64,000 bases of DNA, taken from positions 1 through 64,000 of the forward strand of contig JALRIN010000001.1 of NCBI GenBank assembly GCA_023255415.1, written 5' to 3'. This document shows positions 16,957-25,605 of this stretch, piece after piece (position 1 is the stretch's first letter; every line of letters begins with the position of its first letter). The position numbers and the translations under genes are program-made. The notes below the pieces were generated by a model. The model made no database searches and had not been told where the DNA came from. It worked only from the letters and a program-made list of their open reading frames with translations. Source of the DNA: Cypionkella sp. Lineage in GTDB: Bacteria; Pseudomonadota; Alphaproteobacteria; Rhodobacterales; Rhodobacteraceae.

Positions 16957-18006
16957 ATGACCAAAGTCACTCAAACTGCGCTGACCTTGCTTGCGCTTGG
17001 CATGGCGCAGACTGCTGCTGCCGAAGAGATCAACGCCTTGGTCTGGTGTGATCATTCCGACCCCGCGCTGATCGAACCCTTTGAAGCGGCGACAGGGATC
17101 AAAGTAAATCTGAAGGAATACGAAGGCACCGCCGCTGGTTTGGCGATTTTGGATCAATCCAAGCCTGGCGATTGGGATGTGATGGTGATTGACGCGGTCG
17201 ACGTTGGCCGCGCCGTGGATCGTGGGCTTTTGGCCGAACTGCCCGCCGACAAACTTGCCACCGCCGATTTCTTTCCAGAACTGGTGATGGCCGCTGCCAA
17301 TACCCGCGACGGCAAAACCTATGCTGTGACCGAGAAATTCGGCTATAACACCATCGCCTATGACAAAACCAAGGTCGATCCTGTCGATATGGAGGATATG
17401 GCGACGGTGCTTTCGGGCAAATATGATGGCCGCATCGCGATTTACGATTATTACCTGCCGGTTCTGGGCCTGTTGGAGGTCGCCGCTGGCGGCCAAACCG
17501 CCACCATGACTCCCGCTTCATTGGCCGCGCTGCAAGAGCCGCTGATGAAGCTGAAAGCGGCCTCGAAATCGGTCAGTGACGTGGTGTCTTCGCAAACCGC
17601 GCTGGCGACGGGAGAGGTCGATATTCTGGTGGGCGGTGGTGAATGGCTGACCGCAGTGCTGGCCGCAGACAACGCAAATCTGGATTGGACGATCCCGAAA
17701 CAGGGTGCTGTGCGCTGGGCGCAATCGCTTGCGGTGCTAGAGGGCAGCACCAAAAAGGACGCCGCGCTGCAGTTTGTGAACTATATCACCAGCCCTGAGG
17801 GTCAGGCCCGGCTTGCCACCTCGTCTTGCTACTGGGGGATGCCTGCCAATGCCAAAACCGGCGATGTGCTGACGCCCGAGCAAAAAACCGTGCTGCGTTG
17901 GGACAACCAGCCCGACTATCTGTCGCGCAGCCAACTTTACCCCGTGCCGGATGCAGCGCTTGACACCGCGATGCAAGACATGTGGACCGCGATGTTGCAG
18001 AACTAA
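16957..18006 (+). CDS. Polyamine-type ABC transporter substrate-binding protein
   Basis: A 349-residue periplasmic binding protein of the PotD/PotF family (cluster D). A signal peptide (cleavage near TAAA-EEI) is followed by INALVWCDHSDPALIEPFE and the family pattern of GDWDVMVIDAVDVGRAVDRG; the C-terminus has KKDAALQFVNYITSPEGQAR. It lies 45 bases behind the ureohydrolase and 5 bases before the first permease, so it is in the same operon. The context suggests a guanidino compound or diamine as ligand. AGGGAG upstream gives a good ribosome site. Confidence 0.88.
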   Translation: MTKVTQTALTLLALGMAQTAAAEEINALVWCDHSDPALIEPFEAATGIKVNLKEYEGTAAGLAILDQSKPGDWDVMVIDAVDVGRAVDRGLLAELPADKLATADFFPELVMAAANTRDGKTYAVTEKFGYNTIAYDKTKVDPVDMEDMATVLSGKYDGRIAIYDYYLPVLGLLEVAAGGQTATMTPASLAALQEPLMKLKAASKSVSDVVSSQTALATGEVDILVGGGEWLTAVLAADNANLDWTIPKQGAVRWAQSLAVLEGSTKKDAALQFVNYITSPEGQARLATSSCYWGMPANAKTGDVLTPEQKTVLRWDNQPDYLSRSQLYPVPDAALDTAMQDMWTAMLQN

Positions 18007-18011
18007 GACCG

Positions 18012-18869
18012 ATGGCCAGCATTCACCAATCCGAGCGCAATCGCGCCTTGGGCTTTGTCGCCCCTGCGGTGCTTTGGGTGCTGGCCTTTTTTGTCGCGCC
18101 CTTTGTCGTCATGGCGATCCTAAGCTTTGCGCGGCTTGAAGGCCGCGACGTGGTTTACGGGCTTTTTGCCGACAACTACCTGCGGTTTTTCACCGAGGCT
18201 GCGCTGTTCAAAGGCTTGGTTGTGTCCTTGCAGATCACGGCCACTGTCACCGTGATCTCGGTGCTGCTGGCCTATCCGCTGGCTTGGATCATCGCGATGC
18301 GGGTGCCGCAGCGGTTTCAGCGTTTGGCGCTGATGCTGGCGGTCTTGCCGTTCTGGACGTCTTATGTGGTGCGCTCTTATGCTTGGCTGTTGGTTTTGGG
18401 CCAGAAGGGCGTGATCAATGAGGCCTTGCTGGCGGTTGGCATGATTGCCGAACCGTTGCAGCTTGCTTCAACCCGCAGCGCCACGGTGATTGGTTTTGTG
18501 CATTTCTTTGTGATGCTGCTGACGCTGACGATCTATTCAAGCTTGATCCAATTGCCCCCAAACTATGCGCGGGCCGCCGCTGATCTGGGGGCAAGCGGTT
18601 TTGCGATCTTTCGCCATATCATTCTGCCGCTGACCCTGCCGGGGGTGGTGACGGGGGGCTTTCTGACCTTTGTTTTGTGTATTGGCGACTATATCACACC
18701 GCAGATTCTGGGCGGCAACAACGAGCTGACCCTGCCGCAGCTGATCATGCTGCAACTGGGGCGGAGGGGTGATTTTCCGATGGCTTCGGCGCTGTCGATC
18801 ATTCTGATGGCGGTGGTGACGCTGGCCTATTTTGCCTGCGCGCGCTGGCTTAAACTGGAAAGGGTCTGA
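18012..18869 (+). CDS. Polyamine-type ABC permease (PotB-like)
   Basis: A 285-residue inner-membrane permease with six predicted helices. The EAA coupling loop is YARAAADLGASGFAIFRHI, about 90 residues from the end, which contacts the ATPase. It pairs with the PotC-like permease downstream, starting 4 bases after this stop. ATG 18012 is chosen because the previous gene ends at 18006. Confidence 0.9.
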   Translation: MASIHQSERNRALGFVAPAVLWVLAFFVAPFVVMAILSFARLEGRDVVYGLFADNYLRFFTEAALFKGLVVSLQITATVTVISVLLAYPLAWIIAMRVPQRFQRLALMLAVLPFWTSYVVRSYAWLLVLGQKGVINEALLAVGMIAEPLQLASTRSATVIGFVHFFVMLLTLTIYSSLIQLPPNYARAAADLGASGFAIFRHIILPLTLPGVVTGGFLTFVLCIGDYITPQILGGNNELTLPQLIMLQLGRRGDFPMASALSIILMAVVTLAYFACARWLKLERV

Positions 18870-18873
18870 TCTG

Positions 18874-19647
18874 ATGGGCCGCTTTTTCGCTTGGGCCTAT
18901 ATGGGCGCCCTATACAGCTTTATCTTTTTGCCGGTGGCGGTGCTGGTGATCTTTTCCTTTCAAGACGGCCGCTTGCCGGTGCCCCCCTTCAAGGGGGTAA
19001 CGCTGAAATGGTATCAGGCGATTTTGGCAGACCGCGATCTGATGGCAGCGCTTGGGCATTCGTTTTTGGTGGCGGTGGTGTCTTCGGGCATCGCGCTTTT
19101 GCTGGGGTTTTTGGCCGCACATGCCCTGTCGCGTTATCGCCTGCCCGGATCCATGCTGATCCGCGGGCTGTTGATTGCGCCGATGACAGTGTCTTATCTG
19201 ATCATCGCGCTGGGCTTGCTGACGGTGTTCAACCGCATCGGAGTGCCGCCTTCGCTTTGGGCAACGGGGATTGGCCATGTCGTGATCAACCTGCCGCTGT
19301 GCTTTGCGATTTTATATGCGGCGATGGGTGATCATCAAAAGAACGCCGAACGCGCGGCCAGAGATCTGGGTGCCTCCGAGCTGCAGGTGCTGCGACTGGT
19401 CTCGGCCCCCATGTTGGCGCCACCGCTTTTGGCTGCGTTTTTCCTGTCGGTCACCTTCAGTTGGGACGAGTTTATCATCGCTTTTCTGCTGACCCGCTTT
19501 GACGTTACCCTGCCGGTCGAGATCTGGTCGATGCTGCGCTCGGGTCTTTCCCCCAAGACCAATGCCATCGGGTCTTTGGTGTTTTTGGTTTCGGTCACGC
19601 TGTTGTTTGTGATGGAATTCACCGTTTTCAGAAAGGCCCGCAGATGA
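18874..19647 (+). CDS. Polyamine-type ABC permease (PotC-like)
   Basis: A 257-residue second permease with six predicted helices and the EAA loop AERAARDLGASELQVLRLVS. Together with the PotB-like protein it forms the translocation channel. ATG 18874 directly precedes FFAWAYMGALYS, the first helix; the stop overlaps the ATPase start (ATGA), so translation is coupled. Confidence 0.9.
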   Translation: MGRFFAWAYMGALYSFIFLPVAVLVIFSFQDGRLPVPPFKGVTLKWYQAILADRDLMAALGHSFLVAVVSSGIALLLGFLAAHALSRYRLPGSMLIRGLLIAPMTVSYLIIALGLLTVFNRIGVPPSLWATGIGHVVINLPLCFAILYAAMGDHQKNAERAARDLGASELQVLRLVSAPMLAPPLLAAFFLSVTFSWDEFIIAFLLTRFDVTLPVEIWSMLRSGLSPKTNAIGSLVFLVSVTLLFVMEFTVFRKARR

Positions 19648-20669
19648 CGGCCCAAGTCACGATCCGCGATGTTGCGCATGATTTTGGCAGCTTTACTGCG
19701 CTGAAAGGTGTCAATCTTGAGATTGCGGCGGGAGAATTTGTGGTTCTGCTGGGGCCCTCGGGCTGCGGTAAGACCACCTTACTGTCGGTGCTTGGCGGGT
19801 TTTTGACGCCCACTGCCGGCCAGATCCTGATCAACGGCCAAGACGTCACCCAGACTGCCGCCAAGGATCGCCCGACCACGACGATGTTTCAAGACTATGC
19901 GCTGTTTCCGCATATGAGCCTTTTGGACAATGTGGGTTTTGGGCTGCGGATGCGCGGGCAGGGGCGGGCGCTGCGCGATGCCAAAGCGCATGAGATGCTG
20001 CAGATGGTCGGGCTGGAGGCCAAAGCGGGCGCAAAGCCGCACGAGCTGTCGGGCGGTCAGCGCCAGCGTGTAGCGCTTGCGCGGGCCTTGGCGGTGGACC
20101 CGCAGGTGCTGCTTTTGGACGAACCCTTGGGCGCGCTGGATCTGAAACTGCGCCGTCAGATGCAAGACGAGCTTAAGGCGATTCAGCGCCGGGTTGGCAC
20201 CACCTTTGTGCATGTCACCCACGACCAAGAAGAGGCGATGGCGATTGCCGACCGCATCGTGGTGATGAACCACGGCCAGATCGAAGATCTGGGGCCACCG
20301 CAGCAGATCTATCTGCGCCCCGCCTCGCTGTTTTCGGCCGGGTTCATGGGCGAGATCAGCCTTATTCCTGCCACGGCAACCTCTGGCGGGCTATGCACGC
20401 CTTTGGGTGATTTGCCGATCCGGTCTGATCTGACAGGGGGCTTGATGCTGTGTCTGCGCCCCGAAAGCCTTGGGCTTTCAGGCGACATCGCCTTGGGGCA
20501 GGCGCGGCTGACCTCGGCCTCGTTCTTTGGCACCCATCTGCGCTGTCATTTCGCGCCGCTTTCGGCGCCCGAGATCGACCTGATCGCGCATCTGCCACAA
20601 TCGGCGCAGCCTCAGATCGGCTCAATCCATGCGCTGTTTGCAAGTTCTGCCGTGGTCTTGCCCGCATGA
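19644..20669 (+). CDS. Polyamine-type ABC transporter ATPase (PotA-like)
   Basis: A 341-residue ATPase energising the importer. Walker A GPSGCGKT at residues 37-44, Q-loop in TMFQDYALFPHM, signature LSGGQRQR at 135-142, Walker B VLLLDEP at 155-161 and H-loop VTHDQEEAM. A C-terminal TOBE-type domain of about 100 residues follows. Overlaps both neighbours by 4 bases, so the operon is tightly coupled through to the hydrolase. Confidence 0.92.
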   Translation: MTAQVTIRDVAHDFGSFTALKGVNLEIAAGEFVVLLGPSGCGKTTLLSVLGGFLTPTAGQILINGQDVTQTAAKDRPTTTMFQDYALFPHMSLLDNVGFGLRMRGQGRALRDAKAHEMLQMVGLEAKAGAKPHELSGGQRQRVALARALAVDPQVLLLDEPLGALDLKLRRQMQDELKAIQRRVGTTFVHVTHDQEEAMAIADRIVVMNHGQIEDLGPPQQIYLRPASLFSAGFMGEISLIPATATSGGLCTPLGDLPIRSDLTGGLMLCLRPESLGLSGDIALGQARLTSASFFGTHLRCHFAPLSAPEIDLIAHLPQSAQPQIGSIHALFASSAVVLPA

Positions 20670-21394
20670 GCCGCGCGACCCCGCAAGATTGGTATCGCAT
20701 TCGCCCCCTGTCAGATGGGGTAACCTGGATCGACGAGCCGCATATCCAAGAGTTTTATCGCTGCAACATGTGGCATATTCGCGGGCGCGACCGTGATATG
20801 TTGGTCGATAGTGGCATGGGCGTGGTGCCTTTGCGGCAATGGGTGCCGCTGCTGACCGAACGGCTCTTGGACGCGGTGGCAAGCCATACCCATTTTGACC
20901 ACATTGGCGCGCATCACGAATTTCCCTGCCGGCTTTGCCATGAGGCCGAGGCGCATTTCTTGCAAAATCCCACCCGGGCAGGCATCCTTGCCGACCCCTA
21001 TGTCACCGATGAGATATTCGACACCCTGCCGCCGCAGCCCTATCTGTCGGCGACTTATCAGGTCAAAGCGGCGCCCGCGACCCGGCTGTTGGTGGACGGC
21101 GATATCGTCGATCTGGGCGATCGCCATTTCGAGGTGATCCACACGCCCGGGCATTCGCCGGGCGGGATAGCGCTGTGGGAAGCGGCCTCGGGCATCTTGT
21201 TTTCTGGCGATATCGTTTATGACGGTCCGCTGATCGAAGACACCTACCACGCCAATGCGGCCGATTACATTCGCTCGATGCGCAGGCTTTACGATCTGCC
21301 GGTGCGGATCGTGCATGGCGGCCATTTTGCAAGCTTTGACCGGGCCCGCCACCGCCAGATCATCCGCGCCTGGCTTGACGCGCATGATGCCTGA
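20666..21394 (+). CDS. Metallo-beta-lactamase-fold hydrolase
   Basis: A 242-residue soluble hydrolase with the dinuclear metal motif HTHFDH (H74, H76, D78, H79), a further His in HTPGHSPGG, an Asp in FSGDIVYDG and a last His in VHGGHFASF. No signal peptide. It is the last gene of the guanidino operon (4-base overlap with the ATPase), so it may act on a product or side product of the imported compound; the substrate is unknown. It is convergent with the MYG1 gene, with only 3 bases between stops. Confidence 0.85.
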   Translation: MSRATPQDWYRIRPLSDGVTWIDEPHIQEFYRCNMWHIRGRDRDMLVDSGMGVVPLRQWVPLLTERLLDAVASHTHFDHIGAHHEFPCRLCHEAEAHFLQNPTRAGILADPYVTDEIFDTLPPQPYLSATYQVKAAPATRLLVDGDIVDLGDRHFEVIHTPGHSPGGIALWEAASGILFSGDIVYDGPLIEDTYHANAADYIRSMRRLYDLPVRIVHGGHFASFDRARHRQIIRAWLDAHDA

Positions 21395-21397
21395 AGC

Positions 21398-22318
21398 CTA
21401 AAGCGACTGGCTTTTCACCGCAATATCTGCCATTTGCAAGATAGCTTCGCGCGTGCTGGCAACGGCGATAAATCGGGCCTTGTGACAGAATTTTGCGCCT
21501 TTGACCCCGCTTGCGGCCTCTAAAGCCTCGTCGCTTAGCCCTGCCCAGGCTTCGGGCAGATCAGCGCGCTGCTCAAAGCTGTCATTCGACAGCTTGATGC
21601 CGCCCAAAGTCCAATCGCCGCCGCGCGGCACCACCACGAACAAAATATGATCCGCCCCCGCCTTATCTAGGGCGGCGCGGTAGGGCATGCCCATCGGCAG
21701 CTCTAGAATAGGCGAGGCCCCTGCGGCTGCGATCGCGGCAAGGGCGGCAGTTTGCGCCCGCGCGCTGGCCGCCAGATTGCGGATCTGCGCCTCGACAAAG
21801 ACCCGCGCCACCGGCAGGGCGGCGTGAAAGGCATCGTCATCGGCCAAAGGCGACAGATCATCATAAGATGGCTTCAGGCTGCCCAAAAGCGAAGGCAGCG
21901 TCAGGATCGACAGCACACCCGCAACCGAAGGTTCAATCGCGCCATTGTCCAATAGATCAATCGGCAGCACGAATTTGGCGTCAAACTTGGCGTGGATCGG
22001 ATCGATGTCGGCCTCTGGCACCTGCAGGGCGGCAAGATAGGCGCGGCCATAATGTGCCCAGATCAGGCCGAACGAGCTGAAAGGCTGGCCGTCTTCGCGC
22101 AGGGGGCTGGGGCGCTGGTGGTGGTCGAAAATCTGCGCCTCGGCATCATAGGCGCCGCCGACATCATAGATGATCTTATCAGCGCTTGGCGTGATCAGCT
22201 GTTTGTCGCGGCTGCGCAGCAGGTCTGCCTGCGGGAAAAGCCGCGTCAGAATGACCGAAGACAGCAGCTCGTCTGCGTGAAAGCCGCCGGAATGGGTGAC
22301 AAGAAAGTTCAGGGTCAT
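21398..22318 (-). CDS. MYG1 family (UPF0160) DHH-type hydrolase
   Basis: A 306-residue protein of the MYG1 family, related to DHH phosphoesterases. Seen: the N-terminal THSGGFHADELLSSVIL metal motif, DVGGAYDAEAQIFDHHQR with the DHH core, and SSFGLIWAHYGRAYL. Eukaryotic MYG1 is a 3'-5' RNA exonuclease; the bacterial function is little known. Monocistronic by layout: a terminator for the TRAP operon lies upstream on the same strand. GC-rich, typical codon use. Confidence 0.88.
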   Translation of the reverse strand: MTLNFLVTHSGGFHADELLSSVILTRLFPQADLLRSRDKQLITPSADKIIYDVGGAYDAEAQIFDHHQRPSPLREDGQPFSSFGLIWAHYGRAYLAALQVPEADIDPIHAKFDAKFVLPIDLLDNGAIEPSVAGVLSILTLPSLLGSLKPSYDDLSPLADDDAFHAALPVARVFVEAQIRNLAASARAQTAALAAIAAAGASPILELPMGMPYRAALDKAGADHILFVVVPRGGDWTLGGIKLSNDSFEQRADLPEAWAGLSDEALEAASGVKGAKFCHKARFIAVASTREAILQMADIAVKSQSL

Positions 22319-22420
22319 CGCGCGGCTCCAAATGCAAAAGGCGACCCGAACGGCCGCCTTGTTGCCCGCCTCATCTCAGATGCGCCAGGTCAGATCAAGG
22401 TTTGATTGCACAAAATTTGC

Positions 22421-22451
22421 AAAAACCACGGGCAAGCGCGCCTGCCCGTGG
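22421..22451 (-). terminator. Rho-independent terminator of the first TRAP operon
   Basis: CCACGGGCA (22426-22434) pairs perfectly with TGCCCGTGG (22443-22451). Read on the minus strand the stem is followed at once by TTTTTGC. It lies 16 bases after the stop of the TRAP binding-protein gene. Confidence 0.88.
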
Positions 22452-22466
22452 CTGGTTTTGGTCATT

Positions 22467-23501
22467 TCAGACGTTACGGTAGGGGCGTCCGGCCTTGACC
22501 ATGGTTTCGTTATATTTGCGGAAGATGCCAACGACCTTGGCCTTGGTTTCGCTTTCGGCTGCGATCTCGTCCCAGAACTTTTGCGCGGCCTCTTCGACCG
22601 TGGTCCATTCCTCATCTGAAATCGAGGTCAGCTTGGTGTCCGCGCCTTCAACCCGCAGGCGCGCTTCGCCCGCCCAATACCAATGCTGGCGATAGTAATG
22701 CGACTGCTCGAAGCAAACGCGCATCAGTTCTTGCAGATGCGGCGGCACCTCGTTCCAGCGGTCCATATTGGCAAAGAAATGGCCAATCCAGGCGCCCGAG
22801 ATATTATTGGTCAGGAAGTTCGGCGCAAGTTTCGCCCAAGAGGCGGTATAAACCTCGGTGATGCCCGACCATGCCACGCCATCAAGCTCGCCAGTTTGCA
22901 GCGCGATTTCAATGTCTTCCCATGGCAGCGTCACCGGCACCACGCCAAATTGCGCCAAGAACCGCCCCGCAGTCGGGAAGGTGAAGACGCGCTTGCCTGC
23001 CAGATCAGACAGTTTGGTGATCGGATCTTTCATCGAGAAGTGGCACGGATCCCAGCTGCCAGCCGAGATATGCTTGATGCCGATCTTGGCGTATTCTTCT
23101 TTCCAGATCTCGTCCAACCCATAGTGGTTAAACAGCGCCGGCACATCCAAGGAATAGCGCAGCGCAAGCGGGAAATAGCCGCCAAACACGGTGACTTCGG
23201 TCGGCGAGGCCATCGAGTCGTCATCCGATTGCACCGCGTCAATGGTGCCGTTTTGCAGCGCCCGCGCCAGTTCAGCGGTGGGGACAAGCTGGTCGGCGTA
23301 GTAAAGCTCGATCTCCATCTGGCCTTGGGCGATCAGGTTAAAGGCATCGATGGCGGGCTTGACAACCTCGGCGCCAAGGGCGGTTCCGGCATAGGTCTGC
23401 ATCCGCCATTTAATCGGCGCTTGGGCTGCAACAGGCGAAGCTACGGCAGCCGCAGCGGCACCAATGGCACCGGTGGTGATAAAGGTACGTCTTGTGGTCA
23501 T
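22467..23501 (-). CDS. TRAP transporter substrate-binding protein (DctP/TakP family)
   Basis: A 344-residue periplasmic binding protein. The N-terminus MTTRRTFITTGAIGAAA has a twin-arginine pair followed by a hydrophobic stretch and AQA cleavage region, so Tat export is possible. The central Arg that holds the ligand carboxylate should lie near GKRVFTFPTAGRFLAQFG. Similarity is to the TakP-type group with 2-oxo acid or related ligands, but the substrate cannot be read. It is the last gene of DctQ-DctM-DctP, an order reversed from the other TRAP operons in this window, and is followed by a strong terminator. Confidence 0.88.
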   Translation of the reverse strand: MTTRRTFITTGAIGAAAAAVASPVAAQAPIKWRMQTYAGTALGAEVVKPAIDAFNLIAQGQMEIELYYADQLVPTAELARALQNGTIDAVQSDDDSMASPTEVTVFGGYFPLALRYSLDVPALFNHYGLDEIWKEEYAKIGIKHISAGSWDPCHFSMKDPITKLSDLAGKRVFTFPTAGRFLAQFGVVPVTLPWEDIEIALQTGELDGVAWSGITEVYTASWAKLAPNFLTNNISGAWIGHFFANMDRWNEVPPHLQELMRVCFEQSHYYRQHWYWAGEARLRVEGADTKLTSISDEEWTTVEEAAQKFWDEIAAESETKAKVVGIFRKYNETMVKAGRPYRNV

Positions 23502-23556
23502 TGACTTACTCCATGTTGAAAAGGGGACGCCCCGTAACCGGGGTCTGGTTACAAAT

Positions 23557-24876
23557 TCACAGCAGTGTCGCAGGCAGCCAAAGTGCGATCTGGGGAAAGA
23601 CCATCACCAGCACCAAGGTCAGGATCATGACAAGAACGAAGGGGAAAACCGAACGATAAATCATCGGCAGGGTGAAATCATCCGGTGCCATCGCGCGCAT
23701 CAAGAACAGGTTATAGCCGAATGGCGGCGTCAGATAGGCGATTTGGCAGGTGATGGTGTAAAGCACGCCATACCAGATCAGATCGAACCCCAGCGCCTTG
23801 GCAAGGCCAACATAAATCGGGGCGACGATCACCAGCATGGCGGTGTCGTCCAAAAACATGCCCATCACCAGAAAGCTAAGCTGCATCAGGATCAGCACTT
23901 GCCAAGCTGTCAGCCCAAGATCGCGCACGAAAAAGTTCTCGATCGCGCGGCCCGCACCCAAGCCATCGAACACCGCGCCAAAGGACAGCGCCGCCATGAT
24001 GATCAGCATGAACATCACGGTGATCGCCAGCGTGTTGCGGGTGGCAGTTTCAAACACCTGCCGCGTGAAGCGCCCCTTTAGCACCGCGGCCGCCACCGCC
24101 GTCAGCGCGCCGATCACCGAGGCTTCGGTCAGGCTTGTCCAGCCTTTGACGAAGGGGATCATCATCGAAGCAAAGATGATGATCGGCAAAAGCGCTGCCC
24201 GCAGCAGCCGAAAGCGTTCGGCCCAAGTGATTTCGGCGCGTTCCTCAGCCGACATAGCAGGCGCAAGTGCTGGATTGAACCAGCAGCGGATCACGATATA
24301 GGTGATGAACAGCACCGCCATTAGCAGGCCGGGCAACAGGCCTGCCAACCACAATTGGCTGACCGGCTGGCGGGCGATTTGCGCAAACAACACCAGCACC
24401 ACCGAGGGCGGGATCAGAATGCCAAGGCTTGATCCGCCCTGAATAACGCCTGAAATCATCAGCTTGTCATAGTTGCGCTTGACCAATTCGGGCAGCGCAA
24501 TCGTCGCCCCAATCGCCATGCCCGCCACCGATAGCCCGTTCATCGCCGAAATCATCACCATCAGCAAAATCGTGCCAATCGCCAGCCCGCCAGGCAGCGG
24601 GCCAAACCAGACGTGAAACATTTTGTACAAATCTTCGGCCAGACGGCTTTCGCTCATGACATAGCCCATGAAGACAAACATCGGCAGCGTCAGCAGCGCG
24701 TTCCATTTCATCAGCTTGAGGATCGAGGAATAGCCCATATCAGAGCCCCCCGGCCCCCAAAGCAGGATCGCCGCAACCACCGCCACAAAGCCAATCGCGC
24801 CAAAAACGCGCTGGCCAGTCAGCATCATCAGCAGCATGGTCGAGAACATCAAAATGGCGATCAGCTCGTAAGACAT
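23557..24876 (-). CDS. TRAP transporter large permease (DctM)
   Basis: A 439-residue integral membrane protein with about twelve to thirteen hydrophobic segments and the DctM patterns GGSSLGILIPPSVVLVLFA and YLTPPFGYNLFLMRAMAP. It catalyses sodium- or proton-coupled solute uptake with DctQ. ATG 24876 is used; its first base overlaps the TGA of the dctQ gene (TGATG). The upstream open frame is a shadow of dctQ. Confidence 0.92.
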   Translation of the reverse strand: MSYELIAILMFSTMLLMMLTGQRVFGAIGFVAVVAAILLWGPGGSDMGYSSILKLMKWNALLTLPMFVFMGYVMSESRLAEDLYKMFHVWFGPLPGGLAIGTILLMVMISAMNGLSVAGMAIGATIALPELVKRNYDKLMISGVIQGGSSLGILIPPSVVLVLFAQIARQPVSQLWLAGLLPGLLMAVLFITYIVIRCWFNPALAPAMSAEERAEITWAERFRLLRAALLPIIIFASMMIPFVKGWTSLTEASVIGALTAVAAAVLKGRFTRQVFETATRNTLAITVMFMLIIMAALSFGAVFDGLGAGRAIENFFVRDLGLTAWQVLILMQLSFLVMGMFLDDTAMLVIVAPIYVGLAKALGFDLIWYGVLYTITCQIAYLTPPFGYNLFLMRAMAPDDFTLPMIYRSVFPFVLVMILTLVLVMVFPQIALWLPATLL

Positions 24877-25382
24877 CAGATTTCCTCGCCGCGCCAGATC
24901 GCGATATCGCGGATCAAATGTGCCACCGCCTGCAGGATCATCAGCACAAAGCTGGCGCAGATGATCGACTTGATGGGCCACAGATAGGGGCGCCAGCCCG
25001 AGGCCGCGCGCTCGCCGACCTCAAAGGAATAGACCATGCTGCCAAAGGATCCGTAAAGCATTACGCCCAGATAAAAAATCAGCACAAACACCGTGATTGC
25101 ATCCCAAATCGCTTTGGTTTTCGGGCTTTGGCGCGCATAAAGCAGATCCATCCGCACGTTGGTATCAAGCTGGAACGTGTAAGGCGCGCCCAAAAGGTAA
25201 TAGGCCACAAGGGTGAATTGCGCCATTTCCAGCGTCCAGATTGCGGGCAGATGGATGATTTTGGTGATCGAAGACCACAGCAAAATCCCCATCATCACAA
25301 ACAGCAGATACATCGCAAACCGTCCGACGCGGTAGTTCAGCGCCTCGACATATCGCACATAGGTTCGGGACCAATCGGGCAT
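24876..25382 (-). CDS. TRAP transporter small permease (DctQ)
   Basis: A 168-residue four-helix membrane protein of the DctQ family, with LEMAQFTLVAYYLLGAPYTF and NVRMDLLYARQSPKTKA, the usual loop between helices 2 and 3. First gene of this TRAP operon. The 223-base gap upstream toward the beta-glucosidase is AT-rich near 25550 and should hold the promoter; no clear operator was seen. Confidence 0.9.
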   Translation of the reverse strand: MPDWSRTYVRYVEALNYRVGRFAMYLLFVMMGILLWSSITKIIHLPAIWTLEMAQFTLVAYYLLGAPYTFQLDTNVRMDLLYARQSPKTKAIWDAITVFVLIFYLGVMLYGSFGSMVYSFEVGERAASGWRPYLWPIKSIICASFVLMILQAVAHLIRDIAIWRGEEI

Positions 25383-25605
25383 TCAGGTCTTGCGCCTTTG
25401 CATGAGGGGGCGGCCACCAGACAGCCCGGCGCATTGACGGCAAGGGATCATCGCAGCGGGGCAGGGCAACCTGTGATTCATAGCCACAGGTTCCTCTGCC
25501 CCAAGGGCTTTAGTCAAGATGTTTTCTGGGGTGCTGTGCTTTGTAACAATAGTTTCTGTTTGATCTGCCGCTTATTTGATCACCCCACGCCAGCGCCCGC
25601 GCAGC

